Of a stretch of 18,690 nt of DNA, positions 7,591 to 15,364 are shown one piece after another; the first letter of the stretch is position 1, and each line of letters opens with the position of its first letter. The position numbers and the translations under genes were made by a program. The stretch is from NCBI GenBank assembly GCA_964563125.1, contig CAZLVY010000043.1:1-18690 (forward strand), given 5' to 3'. A model generated the notes under the pieces. The model was not told where the DNA came from. It searched no databases and was given only the letters and a program-made list of their open reading frames with translations. Source of the stretch: UBA1368 sp964563125 (GTDB lineage: Bacteria; Bacillota; Syntrophomonadia; Syntrophomonadales; Syntrophomonadaceae).

Positions 7591-7860
7591 TTACTCCCTG
7601 CTCATAAAGGCTATACAAAAGAGGCACTCATCCTGTCTCGGCATACCATAAGCCATAGAACAAATATGATAACCTTCTTTATAAATACTGCCCAAGTTTT
7701 CGTAACCTTCCGCCCGCAAAAGTATGGAGGGATATTCTAATTGTTGCTCTTCTTCCCGGACCTTTGCTCTTTCTAAAATAGTTACTCTTTCTTTTAATTC
7801 ACCAACTTCAATCGTCAGTTCCCGAATAATCATCTTCAATTCTTGTAACGTTTTCTCCAT
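7591..7860 (-). CDS. yabA: Replication initiation control protein YabA
   Basis: Restrains chromosome initiation by bridging DnaA and the DnaN sliding clamp. The 89-aa protein has an N-terminal coiled coil (residues 2-45, with regular Leu/Ile and Glu/Lys: LQELKMIIRELTIEVGELKE) used for tetramerisation and a C-terminal zinc domain (HICSMAYGMPR then CLFC; one His and three Cys). The start at ATG 7858-7860 has AAGGGG upstream; a longer frame to 7890 would swallow that site. Its first 53 nt overlap the end of yaaT in another frame, so translation of the two is probably coupled. Family identification from the C-terminal motif and position is strong. Confidence 0.9.
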   Translation of the reverse strand: MEKTLQELKMIIRELTIEVGELKERVTILERAKVREEEQQLEYPSILLRAEGYENLGSIYKEGYHICSMAYGMPRQDECLFCIAFMSRE

Positions 7861-8524
7861 TTTTGCACCCCTTTGCTCCCCTGGGCTCATATAGCTCTGA
7901 CTCGAATTTAAGACAGCACATCAAGCGCCCACAGATACCTGATATTTTAGTGGGATTAAGCGACAAATTTTGTTCCTTAGCCATACGAATAGATACTGGT
8001 TCGAACTCACCTAAGAAACCATTGCAACAGAGGACCCGCCCACAGGCAGCAATTCCTCCCAGCATTTTTGCTTCATCCCGCACGCCAATTTGGCGTAACT
8101 CAATCCTGGTTTTAAATATTGCTGCCAAATCTTTGACTAATTCACGAAAATCAACTCGCCCTTCAGCGGTAAAATAGAAAATAATTTTGCCCATATCAAA
8201 TGTATATTCAACATCTATTAGTCGCATAGGCAGTTGGTGTTCCCTTATCTTTTGAGAACATATTTCCAAGGCCTCTTTTTCTTTTTCCTTATTAGCCCGA
8301 TAAATCTTTTGATCTGCTGCACTAGCCCTGCGCAGCACTTTTTTCAAGGGCATTACCAGTTTATCTTCGCCTACTTCTTTTTTCCCTAAGGCCACAATTC
8401 CGTACTCAATTCCTCGAATTGTCTCTACTACTACTTCATCACCAGGGACTAAATCAATATTTTCACTATCAAAGTAATATATTTTTCCGGCTGGTTTAAA
8501 TCTAATACCTGCTACCCACGCCAA
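7808..8524 (-). CDS. yaaT: PSP1-domain protein YaaT (RicT)
   Basis: YaaT/RicT is part of the RicA-RicF-RicT (YmcA-YlbF-YaaT) complex, which in B. subtilis helps activate sporulation and biofilm entry and RNase Y processing, and carries Fe-S clusters. The PSP1 domain spans most of the protein. Two conserved Cys clusters are visible, GIAACGRVLCCNGFL and ISGICGRLMCC, ending with LKFESELYE. I set the start at TTG 8522-8524 (238 aa): GGAGGT lies 7 nt upstream, and the resulting WVAGIRFKPAGKIYYFD begins as B. subtilis YaaT does. A GTG at 8548 has no ribosome site. The tail overlaps yabA by 53 nt, and is shorter than in B. subtilis. Confidence 0.9.
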   Translation of the reverse strand: MAWVAGIRFKPAGKIYYFDSENIDLVPGDEVVVETIRGIEYGIVALGKKEVGEDKLVMPLKKVLRRASAADQKIYRANKEKEKEALEICSQKIREHQLPMRLIDVEYTFDMGKIIFYFTAEGRVDFRELVKDLAAIFKTRIELRQIGVRDEAKMLGGIAACGRVLCCNGFLGEFEPVSIRMAKEQNLSLNPTKISGICGRLMCCLKFESELYEPRGAKGCKNGENVTRIEDDYSGTDD

Positions 8525-8575
8525 TCTAATGACCTCCTCTATTTCCACCCAATAGGTAGAACTTAAATTATTATG

Positions 8576-9538
8576 CTAGTCTTGCAAAGCTTCCCATATC
8601 GCCCAACATATATTGAGGTTTATAGAAAGTGCATTAACATTACTGCGATAAAGCTCGCGCAGATTATTAATCTGGTTAATTGCTTTTTTTATCTTTGCTT
8701 CATTAACCGGTTTAACCGCTGCGGTTATTTCAATATTTACAGGTATGACCAATAATTGTTCCTGACCCGTTAACTGATAAATATAAACATCCCTTAATAC
8801 TGTTTCCAACATACTGCTGATTAAGTCAGGATCTAATTCCATTTTTTCAGCCGAATCGTAAACCCCGATTAATTCTCCGGTGGCTAAATCTGTAACAATA
8901 TTCTGGGCAATATCCCACCTATCCGAGAAATTATCCTCACTAGCATACCGTAATGCTGCACTTATGTTACCACTTGCCAAACGCGATGCCCTATAAGCTC
9001 TTTCTGCTTCCACACCTCGATCCAGCAATAGTTTCTCAATAGTCTGTTCATTTATGCCGTAAAAGCGAATCAACTGACAACGAGATAAGATTGTCTCTAA
9101 AATACGGTTCTCATCAGAGACTAATATTATTATGGCATACTTGGGTGGTTCCTCCAGTATTTTTAATAACGAATTAGCTACTTCATTTCTCATCAAATGC
9201 GCATCCCGGATAATTATTACCCGCCGTTGTGCACGGTAAGGTTTAAGTGCTAACCACGGTTCTATTTCACCTGTAATTTGCTCTTTAATTATAACGGTTT
9301 TGTCGGCTCTTTTTTCAATTATTAACAAATCCGGGTGCATATTGTCTCTAAAAAACAGATGGGCATCTTTATCACTCTGGCTTATAATGCTCTGGGCAAA
9401 GGCTTTCGCCGTATGCATTTTACCAACCCCTGCCGCACCTATAAAAAGATAGGCATGGCTTATCGTACCTGTCTCCAGACTTTTGTTCAGTAATTTAACG
9501 GCTTGCTCCTGTCCTGCCACACTGCTAAGATAACTCAT
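8576..9538 (-). CDS. holB: DNA polymerase III delta' subunit (HolB), apparently without the zinc module
   Basis: Stator subunit of the clamp loader that places DnaN on primed DNA; 320 aa. AAA+ features: HAYLFIGAAGVGK (28-40; the P-loop Thr/Ser is Met, as expected for a subunit that need not hydrolyse ATP), VIIIRDAHLM (Walker B-like), ANSLLKILEEPP and the SRC arginine-finger motif (SRCQ, 152-154). The stretch between the P-loop and HPDLLIIE, where delta' usually has four zinc-binding cysteines, has none here. The start is ATG 9536-9538, overlapping the tmk stop as TAATG, with AGGTGGGGG upstream; a GTG at 9550 is less likely. In B. subtilis darA and yaaR separate tmk from holB; here they are absent. 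Confidence 0.92.
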   Translation of the reverse strand: MSYLSSVAGQEQAVKLLNKSLETGTISHAYLFIGAAGVGKMHTAKAFAQSIISQSDKDAHLFFRDNMHPDLLIIEKRADKTVIIKEQITGEIEPWLALKPYRAQRRVIIIRDAHLMRNEVANSLLKILEEPPKYAIIILVSDENRILETILSRCQLIRFYGINEQTIEKLLLDRGVEAERAYRASRLASGNISAALRYASEDNFSDRWDIAQNIVTDLATGELIGVYDSAEKMELDPDLISSMLETVLRDVYIYQLTGQEQLLVIPVNIEITAAVKPVNEAKIKKAINQINNLRELYRSNVNALSINLNICWAIWEALQD

Positions 9539-10170
9539 TATATCCCCCACCTGTTGGTTATTAAATCTCTAATATATTCCATAGCCTCCCTTTCCACAGC
9601 TTCTACTTCTTTATCCGCCGCTATTACTTTGATGCGCTCGGTTTCCTCACCTGCCATTTGCAAGTACCCTTTTCTTACTTTTTGTTGAAAAGCGATGCCT
9701 TCTTTTTCTAACCTATCAGGTATATCAGTCTTCTTCCGCTTTTGCCCTTCCCGTGGGTCAATGTCTAAAACCAAGGTTATATCGGGCTTCAAGCCTCCTG
9801 TACACAAAAAATTAAGCTCCTGCAAAAATATTATATCCAGGCCGCGGCCGAAACCTTGATACGCTATAGTGGAATCCATAAAACGATCGGCAATTACTAT
9901 GTTGCCATTTAGTAAGGCTGGTTTTATTACTTCTTCTACTAATTGAGAACGGGCAGCGGCATATAAAATGGCTTCAGTTTTGGAAACAATACCTTCATTT
10001 TTTACATCTAAAAGTAGTTCGCGAATTTTTTCTGAAATAAATGTCCCGCCTGGTTCGCGGACACTTACCATCCGATACTCAGACTGCAATTGTTTTAAAA
10101 TATATTCTTTTAAGGTAGACTTGCCGCTACCATCAATTCCTTCCAGACTAATAAAAATTCCTTTTGCCAT
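9538..10170 (-). CDS. tmk: Thymidylate kinase
   Basis: Phosphorylates dTMP to dTDP with ATP in the cytosol; essential for DNA synthesis. The 210-aa protein has all hallmarks: P-loop GIDGSGKS (11-18), REPGG (38-42), the DR(Y/F) motif ADRFMDSTIAYQGFGRG (94-110), and a LID-like segment around DPREGQKRKKTDIPDRLE (two pieces). ATG 10168-10170 is preceded by AAAGGAAAG at a rather long spacing of about 11 nt. It begins 36 nt after the yaaO stop and shares one base with the holB start, so nucleotide synthesis and clamp loader are translated from one message. Confidence 0.96.
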   Translation of the reverse strand: MAKGIFISLEGIDGSGKSTLKEYILKQLQSEYRMVSVREPGGTFISEKIRELLLDVKNEGIVSKTEAILYAAARSQLVEEVIKPALLNGNIVIADRFMDSTIAYQGFGRGLDIIFLQELNFLCTGGLKPDITLVLDIDPREGQKRKKTDIPDRLEKEGIAFQQKVRKGYLQMAGEETERIKVIAADKEVEAVEREAMEYIRDLITNRWGI

Positions 10171-10206
10171 TTTTGAATTCGCTTTCCTTTCTCTGCTAAA
10201 CTTAGT

Positions 10207-11631
10207 TTAAACATCGATTACCGTTATATAATTCAACTCCGGATCCTTAAGTCCCTGCAACCTTGCTTTACCTACTTTAATATACTGCAAATAATCAAAG
10301 GTTTGCGGGGTGATAGCTTCACCTGGCAAAAGGCAGGGAATTCCGGGTGGATATACCGCCACTATTTCTCCTGCTATCTGCCCCTGACATTCGCTAAACT
10401 TAACCATTCGTTTGGGAGCAAAAAAAGCCTGACGGGGAGATAAAATGACCTTGGGCCAGGGAGGAAGTTTAATTGCGACAGCCGGTGCAGGAGATGCTAG
10501 ATATTTCGCTGCTACTGACTGTAAAGCTTGATAAAGCTTTTCCCAGTCTTCTGCCTGGTGAAAAAGTGACATCATAGCTAAAATAATTTTCTCCTCTGCT
10601 AACTCAATTTGAATATTATACTCTGAGCGTAATAAACAGCCGAGCTTAAACCCGTTTAGTTTAAGCCCTTCAACATTAATTAATACTTTAAGGGGATCCA
10701 CTCCTGTAACACCAGGGAAACTAAGTAATTCTTCGTCAAGACATTTTAACCCTTTAATTGTATTTATCTTACTTTTATAATGCCTGGATAAAAGTAAAGC
10801 TTGCTCAAGCAGATATTGCCCTCTGGTCATCATCAATTCCCGCGCCAGATCCAGTGACGCTAAAATAGGATAAGAGGGACTGGTAGTAGTAATAAGATTG
10901 AATGCTGCCTCAATTCTCCCCCAGGGGGCCTGTGCCCCGCCGTGCAATACCGCCCCTTGATTCAGCACCGGCAAGTTTTTATGTAAGCCATTAACTACTG
11001 CATCAGCACCACTTTTAAGAGCCGCAGCAGGATACTCGGAGTGAAATGGAAAATGCCCGCCATGAGCTTCATCTATATAAAGCAGCTTTCCGCTCTCTCT
11101 GGTAATCCGCGCTATTGCTTCGATGTCACAGGTTGTACCATAATAACTGGGACTGGTAATAAATACTGCCTCTACCTGCGGATGATTTTTTAACTGCTTT
11201 ATAATTTCTTGCGTCAGTACGGAAAGAGCGATGCCAAGATTGGTTTCTATCTGTGGAAGGAAATATATCGGCCAGGCGCCAGATAAAACCAGTCCTCCAT
11301 AAAAAGAATTATGCGCATTGCGTGGCACTAAAACAGATGCAGACGAATTTAAGCTTAAAAACAGAGTATGAATGCCTGAAGTTGCTCCATTAACCAAAAA
11401 AAGACTGTTTCTAGCATCATAAGCCTTTGCTAATAATTGCCGCGCTTCTAAAATAGCTCCCCGGGGTAAATGTAGGTCATCAAGCCCGGGCACTTCCGTT
11501 ACATCCAATCTGGCTACAGACTGTAATTCTGCAATCAAACCTTGTCCACCTATATGGCCAGGCATATGAAAGCGGCAGTTATTTTCCTGACAATAGTTTT
11601 TTACGACTTCATAAATAGGTGTCCTGCCCAA
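10207..11631 (-). CDS. yaaO: Orn/Lys/Arg decarboxylase-family PLP enzyme (YaaO)
   Basis: Fold-type I pyridoxal-phosphate enzyme of the arginine/lysine/ornithine decarboxylase group II family; the substrate is not determined by the sequence. The family signature is CRFHMPGHIGG near the N-terminus, VTEVPGLDDLHLP, LVNGATSGIH (phosphate-binding loop), DEAHGGHFPF with the PLP aspartate, and GLHKNLPVLNQGA with the Schiff-base lysine (Lys218 from the chosen start). A C-terminal small domain ends at 10207. An ATG at 11667 has no ribosome site, whereas TTG 11629-11631 lies 6 nt after AAGAGGG and gives the usual beginning (xRTPIYEVV), so the start is placed there (474 aa). It lies upstream of tmk as in B. 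subtilis. Confidence 0.88.
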   Translation of the reverse strand: MGRTPIYEVVKNYCQENNCRFHMPGHIGGQGLIAELQSVARLDVTEVPGLDDLHLPRGAILEARQLLAKAYDARNSLFLVNGATSGIHTLFLSLNSSASVLVPRNAHNSFYGGLVLSGAWPIYFLPQIETNLGIALSVLTQEIIKQLKNHPQVEAVFITSPSYYGTTCDIEAIARITRESGKLLYIDEAHGGHFPFHSEYPAAALKSGADAVVNGLHKNLPVLNQGAVLHGGAQAPWGRIEAAFNLITTTSPSYPILASLDLARELMMTRGQYLLEQALLLSRHYKSKINTIKGLKCLDEELLSFPGVTGVDPLKVLINVEGLKLNGFKLGCLLRSEYNIQIELAEEKIILAMMSLFHQAEDWEKLYQALQSVAAKYLASPAPAVAIKLPPWPKVILSPRQAFFAPKRMVKFSECQGQIAGEIVAVYPPGIPCLLPGEAITPQTFDYLQYIKVGKARLQGLKDPELNYITVIDV

Positions 11632-11736
11632 ATTTATACCCTCTTCATAAACAATTATTTTATACATTATTTAGATTTACATTTTTATTATTTATTCTAA
11701 CTTATAACTCTGCTACGGTAAAAATTATGGGACACC

Positions 11737-11955
11737 TTATTTCATGACCGCTTTAATTTTATTCATTATTTCCACATAATGGGCTGTTTCTAAATTAAGA
11801 TTTACTATTTCCATTTCGCAGGACTGACAGAGAAACCACCTTTTTATTTTCATGCCACCAATAATACCTGCTGTCGGTACCTGTTGGCAAATAGAGCATA
11901 CAGGCAATAATTTGCCACCGCTATCATCAATATCACGGGCAGTTTTCACTATCAC
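11737..11955 (-). CDS. csfB: Gin/CsfB-type anti-sigma-G factor
   Basis: Gin (CsfB) is a small zinc protein that binds sigma-G, and sigma-E, to keep late sporulation sigma factors silent until the right stage. This 72-aa protein has the expected two CxxC pairs, CSIC (residues 20-23) and CQSC (43-46), around GIIGGMKIKRWFL, followed by an amphipathic helix (VEIMNKIKAVM). It lies upstream of yaaO-tmk, where csfB is in B. subtilis (there with xpaC and yaaN between). A GTG at 11953-11955 follows AAGGAAG by 9 nt; another GTG two codons later is possible. A CATATTTTA sequence upstream resembles a forespore -10 but no matching -35 was found. The call rests on the Cys spacing plus synteny. Confidence 0.78.
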   Translation of the reverse strand: MIVKTARDIDDSGGKLLPVCSICQQVPTAGIIGGMKIKRWFLCQSCEMEIVNLNLETAHYVEIMNKIKAVMK

Positions 11956-12057
11956 GATTATACACTTCCTTGCCTGTTAACTAGATTAAAATATGCCTGT
12001 TTAATTTAAAAGGTTAAGCATTATTGCAGGTAAAAATATCCTTGACATTCAAAATAT

Positions 12058-13977
12058 CTATTCGTCCTCCAGAAGTAAAAGCTGCTGATTTAATTTTCCC
12101 CACTCCTGAATAGCTTCTTCCAATTTTTCTAATATTATTTGATACTGTTTGGGTAAATCTATAGAACTTTGCTCATCCTGGTAGGTTTCTTGCTCTGATA
12201 AGACCTTTTCCATGTATTGTTGCTGTTCTTCCATAACCGTAATATCTTCCTCTAAACTGCTAATAGCCCGCATTAGCTGCCGGCGGTTTTTCTCGCGTTC
12301 TTTTTGCTTGAGGCGCAATTCCTGCTCAATGGACAGCTTATTTTGCTTGGCTTGCTTCCGCTGCTCAAGCGGCAACTCAAGAAGCAGCTTTTTTTCCGTA
12401 TAATAACTGTAATTACCCCAATAGCGAGTTATCTTTCCTGCGCATAAAACCAGTGTCTGGTCAGCAACATAATCAATGAAATAACGGTCATGGGAAACAA
12501 ACAAAATAGTACCGGGATATTCTTTGAGCATCTCGGCAGTTGCCTGGCGGCTATCTATATCCAAATGATTGGTAGGTTCGTCCAATACCAGAAAATTAGC
12601 ACCCGATAAAATCAGTTTTAATAAAGTAAGTCGTGCCTGTTCTCCGCCGCTTAAATCGCCGATTTTTTTAAAGACATCATCACCGCTAAAAAGCATACTT
12701 CCTAAATAAAGACGGGCTTCGCCTAAAGTCAAAGCAAAATTATCTATTATTTCATTTAAGACCGTACCATCATGTTTGAGATTTTCATGTTCCTGAGAAA
12801 AATAGCCGATATCAACCTGGCTTCCTTTTCTTATTAAGCCTCCATCTGATGGTAAATCACCTGCAATTATCTTGAGCAAGGTAGTTTTTCCGCTGCCATT
12901 GGCACCGATTAAAGCCAGTTTTTCGCCTTTTCTAATCTGTAAATCAATCTTATCTAAAATTGCCTCACACGAGAAATACTTGCTGACAGCTTCGATATGC
13001 AAAACTTCTTGTCCGCTATCTCTTTTCAGCTTAATTGGTTTGCTGCTCCAGGTTTGAATTTGTTCTGGCGCTGCCAGTTTTTCCAATCGGTCCAGTTGGG
13101 ACTGACGGCCGCGGGCCTGTTTGGATTTAATGCCCGCTTGATATCGGCGTATGAAAGCTTCAGTAACTTCGATCTTCTCCTGCTGTTGTTCGTAGGCGCG
13201 CTGCAAAGCTATATCTGCAGCTTGTCTTTTCTCCACATAGGCAGAATAGTTGCCGACAAAACTTTGGAGCCTTCCCCCTCTAATTTCTGCTACGCGAGTA
13301 GCAACCTTATCTAAAAACATGCGGTCATGGGAAACTATCAGTATGGTACCCGGATAGTTAATTAAATAGCTTTCCAGCCATTCCACTGATGGCATATCCA
13401 AATGGTTGGTAGGCTCGTCTAACAGAAGCACCTCCGGACTCAGCGCTAATAACCGTGCCAAATGAAGTCGGGTTTTTTCACCGCCGCTAAAATTGGAGAG
13501 CGGCTTATGGAAGTCTGCTTCTTTAAACCCTATTCCCAATAAAACTTTTTTAGCCAAACTTTCACACTGATATCCATCTGCCTGTTCATAAATGGCAGTA
13601 ACCTTGGCATATTCATCCATCAGTTTTTGTAGCTTTTCTCCGCTCCAAGCGGCCATTTGTTTTTCCATGTCCAAAAGTCTCTGGCGAATTTGCAGTATAG
13701 CAGTAAAACTTTCCATTACCGCATCCCAGACTAGCGTATCGGGTGCCTGCTCGCTCATCTGTTCCAGATAACCTGTAGTTATATCAGCTTTTTTTGTAAT
13801 CTCACCGGCATCCGGTTGAATCTGACCAGTAATGCACCTTAGTAAAGTTGTTTTGCCACTTCCATTACTGCCGATAAGCGCCAGTCGTTCTCCCTCATTT
13901 ATGCTAAGCGAAATATCTTTGAATAAATCCTGCCCCCCAAAAGACTTGGCAATCTTGTGCAATTGTAATACTATCAT
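12058..13977 (-). CDS. ABC-F family ATPase (YdiF-like translation factor)
   Basis: Soluble protein of 639 aa with two ABC domains and no membrane segment; ABC-F proteins act on the ribosome as translation factors or antibiotic-resistance factors. First domain: Walker A GSNGSGKT (36-43), signature FSGGE (163-167), Walker B LLLDEP with NHLD. Second domain: Walker A GANGSGKT (358-365), signature LSGGE (442-446), again LDEPTNHLD. The interdomain linker (about 240-320) is helical, charged and Gln-rich, and the last 115 residues form a Glu/Gln/Lys-rich coiled coil like the YdiF C-terminal domain. ATG 13975-13977 follows AGGTGGG by 5 nt. Subgroup cannot be set safely; the C-terminal tail favours YdiF/Uup-like over EttA. 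No terminator seen on either side. Confidence 0.92.
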   Translation of the reverse strand: MIVLQLHKIAKSFGGQDLFKDISLSINEGERLALIGSNGSGKTTLLRCITGQIQPDAGEITKKADITTGYLEQMSEQAPDTLVWDAVMESFTAILQIRQRLLDMEKQMAAWSGEKLQKLMDEYAKVTAIYEQADGYQCESLAKKVLLGIGFKEADFHKPLSNFSGGEKTRLHLARLLALSPEVLLLDEPTNHLDMPSVEWLESYLINYPGTILIVSHDRMFLDKVATRVAEIRGGRLQSFVGNYSAYVEKRQAADIALQRAYEQQQEKIEVTEAFIRRYQAGIKSKQARGRQSQLDRLEKLAAPEQIQTWSSKPIKLKRDSGQEVLHIEAVSKYFSCEAILDKIDLQIRKGEKLALIGANGSGKTTLLKIIAGDLPSDGGLIRKGSQVDIGYFSQEHENLKHDGTVLNEIIDNFALTLGEARLYLGSMLFSGDDVFKKIGDLSGGEQARLTLLKLILSGANFLVLDEPTNHLDIDSRQATAEMLKEYPGTILFVSHDRYFIDYVADQTLVLCAGKITRYWGNYSYYTEKKLLLELPLEQRKQAKQNKLSIEQELRLKQKEREKNRRQLMRAISSLEEDITVMEEQQQYMEKVLSEQETYQDEQSSIDLPKQYQIILEKLEEAIQEWGKLNQQLLLLEDE

Positions 13978-14026
13978 TAATACCCACCTGTAATAAAGTA
14001 AATGTGTTTTGCCCTTTTACGTAAAC

Positions 14027-14221
14027 TTATTTTGTGAATATAGCTCCACCAAAAAGTAACCCTGCAATAAGCATGAGACGAAACGCCTGCCAGTAAGTAA
14101 TTTACTTTAAATTAAAGACGTCTGGCATCGTCATATTCCATAACCATTGAAAAAGGGCTACCACTAAAAAGAAAAATCCAACTACCAGCGGAATAATTAT
14201 AAATATATTTTGTGGTATCAA
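14027..14221 (-). pseudogene. Small two-helix membrane protein gene interrupted by one in-frame TAA
   Basis: A reading frame starts at TTG 14219-14221, 8 nt after GGAG (AAGGAGTGG), and gives 39 residues: one hydrophobic helix (IFIIIPLVVGFFFLVVALF) then QWLWNMTMPDVFNLK and TAA at 14102-14104. Beyond the stop the same frame stays open for 24 more codons, reading ITYWQAFRLMLIAGLLFGG and ending at TAA 14027-14029. The composite matches, from memory, a widespread small-protein pattern (LWNxxMPxxFGLxxIxFWQAxxLxxLxxxLFGG), in which exactly one residue would stand where the TAA is. So the TAA looks like a single nonsense change (for example from GAA, CAA or AAA), unless it is read through or is a sequencing error. 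If the TAA is natural, a 39-aa one-helix protein is made. It lies upstream of the ABC-F gene. Confidence 0.7.
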
Positions 14222-14304
14222 ATTAACCACTCCTTTTCTTATCCTACCTATATTCTACACGATTTATTGTGTTTGTTTAAATGTGTCTAGTTTAACAACC
14301 AATA

Positions 14305-14346
14305 AAAAAGGAAACTTCCTCCGGCAATACGCCTTCAAAAATTTCC
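14305..14346 (-). terminator. Terminator-like imperfect hairpin after the DNRLRE gene
   Basis: On the minus strand AAGGAAA pairs with TTTCCTT, an inner GGC-GTATT-GCC pairs too, and an internal loop separates them; the hairpin is followed by TTTTTTATT. It begins about 25 nt after the stop of the DNRLRE gene, so it probably ends that message. The internal loop makes this less certain than the other terminators. Confidence 0.5.
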
Positions 14347-14369
14347 TTAATTAATATCTGTGCGGTTAT

Positions 14370-15236
14370 TTATCTTTCTTTAGTCCGTGGGGAAACCGTT
14401 ACTCTTTCTCCTCCCTGCCCTTTAACTAAGACTCTGGCAAACTCTGCAGCACCCTGAGAGGTCAAAGCCTTTGCTTCTTCTGTACTGTTCTTGCAGGTAA
14501 GCTTTATCCATGGCCCATCGTCAAAAAATACTCCTTCAGGATTACAGCAATTACCTAGTTGGAGTTTAACCTCAACTACTGATGAACTGTCATTTTGCAC
14601 TAAAAAAGTAATCATTTTTTTGGGTCCCAGTGGTATTGCCTGAGATTCAATAACACGACATCCGCCAGAACAGGGAATCTGCAGTTCCTCGCATTCATAT
14701 ATATCCATTACCCCATCTATAAACTCAACCTGCAGTTGTGGCCAAGTACTACTATCCGGCCAGTTCTTGCTCCTGAAAGCTACCAATGAATTGATTAATT
14801 CATTACCAATGAGTATAAGGCCATTATTAGGAATAGAACCATCATACCAACCGCTAGCCAGACAGGTAATATCCATTTTCACTCTGCAAAGCGGTGTCTG
14901 TGATGAAATAACCATTCGCCCGTCAGCACAATCACCAAATGCCGGGCAATTATTCCAGGTGACCTCGCACTGGCACCAATTGTTTAATAATCGGTGGGCA
15001 GTAACATCAATCCAATCTTCAACCTCATTGCGATACATATAAAGTAATAATTCTGCCTTAACAATGGTGCTGGTTGCAGGAATAGATCTCAAATCAAAAA
15101 ATAGCAGGGACCTGTATCTATCACCTGCCTGCAAATAGCGGCTGACATATAATGAATCATAATGTCCAAAATTAGCATCTTGATACCATTCAGCAATAAA
15201 AGTATTCATTTTGGGCAACAAAGTGATAGTAGCCAT
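14370..15236 (-). CDS. DNRLRE-domain protein with C-terminal DUF6385-like domain
   Basis: 288 aa, no signal peptide and no membrane helix. Residues 1 to about 172 look like a DNRLRE (CBM96-like) beta-sandwich: a start such as TITLLPKMNTFIAEWYQDANFG, RSLLFFDLRSIPATSTIVKAELLLYMY, then VTAHRLLNNWCQCEVTWNNCP (seen in pieces) and GLILIGN. The C-terminal 90 residues (IESQAIPLGPKKMITFLVQN to ARVLVKGQGGERVTV) resemble DUF6385. About a dozen Cys are spread through it. ATG 15234-15236 follows GGGAGGTG. The neighbour upstream is the Cys-rich DUF4489-like protein. DNRLRE modules usually sit on surface or carbohydrate-binding proteins; without an export signal, deposition on the spore surface from the mother cell is one possible role, purely inferred. 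Confidence 0.7.
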   Translation of the reverse strand: MATITLLPKMNTFIAEWYQDANFGHYDSLYVSRYLQAGDRYRSLLFFDLRSIPATSTIVKAELLLYMYRNEVEDWIDVTAHRLLNNWCQCEVTWNNCPAFGDCADGRMVISSQTPLCRVKMDITCLASGWYDGSIPNNGLILIGNELINSLVAFRSKNWPDSSTWPQLQVEFIDGVMDIYECEELQIPCSGGCRVIESQAIPLGPKKMITFLVQNDSSSVVEVKLQLGNCCNPEGVFFDDGPWIKLTCKNSTEEAKALTSQGAAEFARVLVKGQGGERVTVSPRTKER

Positions 15237-15263
15237 ACATTCACCTCCCTATCCTTTATATAG

Positions 15264-15279
15264 CATTCTTCAAAGAATG
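15264..15279. repeat. Inverted repeat upstream of the DNRLRE gene
   Basis: CATTCTT-CA-AAGAATG is a perfect 7-bp inverted repeat with a 2-nt centre, 27 nt upstream of the DNRLRE start. Its place in the 5' region suits an operator or a leader hairpin; which one cannot be told. Confidence 0.5.
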
Positions 15280-15326
15280 TTGCCTATTGGTGTTGAAAAT
15301 ATGGACGTACATTATCATTAACCCTC

Positions 15327-15349
15327 GAACCCGGGAAAATCCCGGGTTC
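15327..15349. repeat. Strong GC-rich hairpin between the DUF4489-like and DNRLRE genes
   Basis: A perfect 10-bp stem GAACCCGGGA/TCCCGGGTTC with a 3-nt AAA loop lies 16 nt beyond the DUF4489-like stop. On the minus strand it is not followed by a T-run (GAGGGTTAAT comes next), so it is either a weak terminator or a 3'-end stabilising hairpin that lets part of the transcription continue into the DNRLRE gene. Confidence 0.7.
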
Positions 15350-15364
15350 TTTCGGTTAACTAAA

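Noticed and set aside
11956..12057. Sigma-F/G promoter for the Gin-like gene (CATATTTTA near 11990)
   Set aside because: The -10-like sequence has no acceptable -35 partner at 14-16 nt, and such AT-rich matches are frequent by chance here.
12043..12070. Plus-strand TTGACA near 12042 as a promoter
   Set aside because: No -10 box at a proper distance and no rightward gene downstream.
14295..14369. Open frame continuing past the TAA of the DNRLRE gene for 25 codons (ITAQILIKEIFEGVLPEE...)
   Set aside because: It looked like another readthrough case beside the interrupted membrane gene, but the stretch is better explained as a terminator hairpin followed by a T-run, and the gene already ends after a complete DUF6385-like domain.
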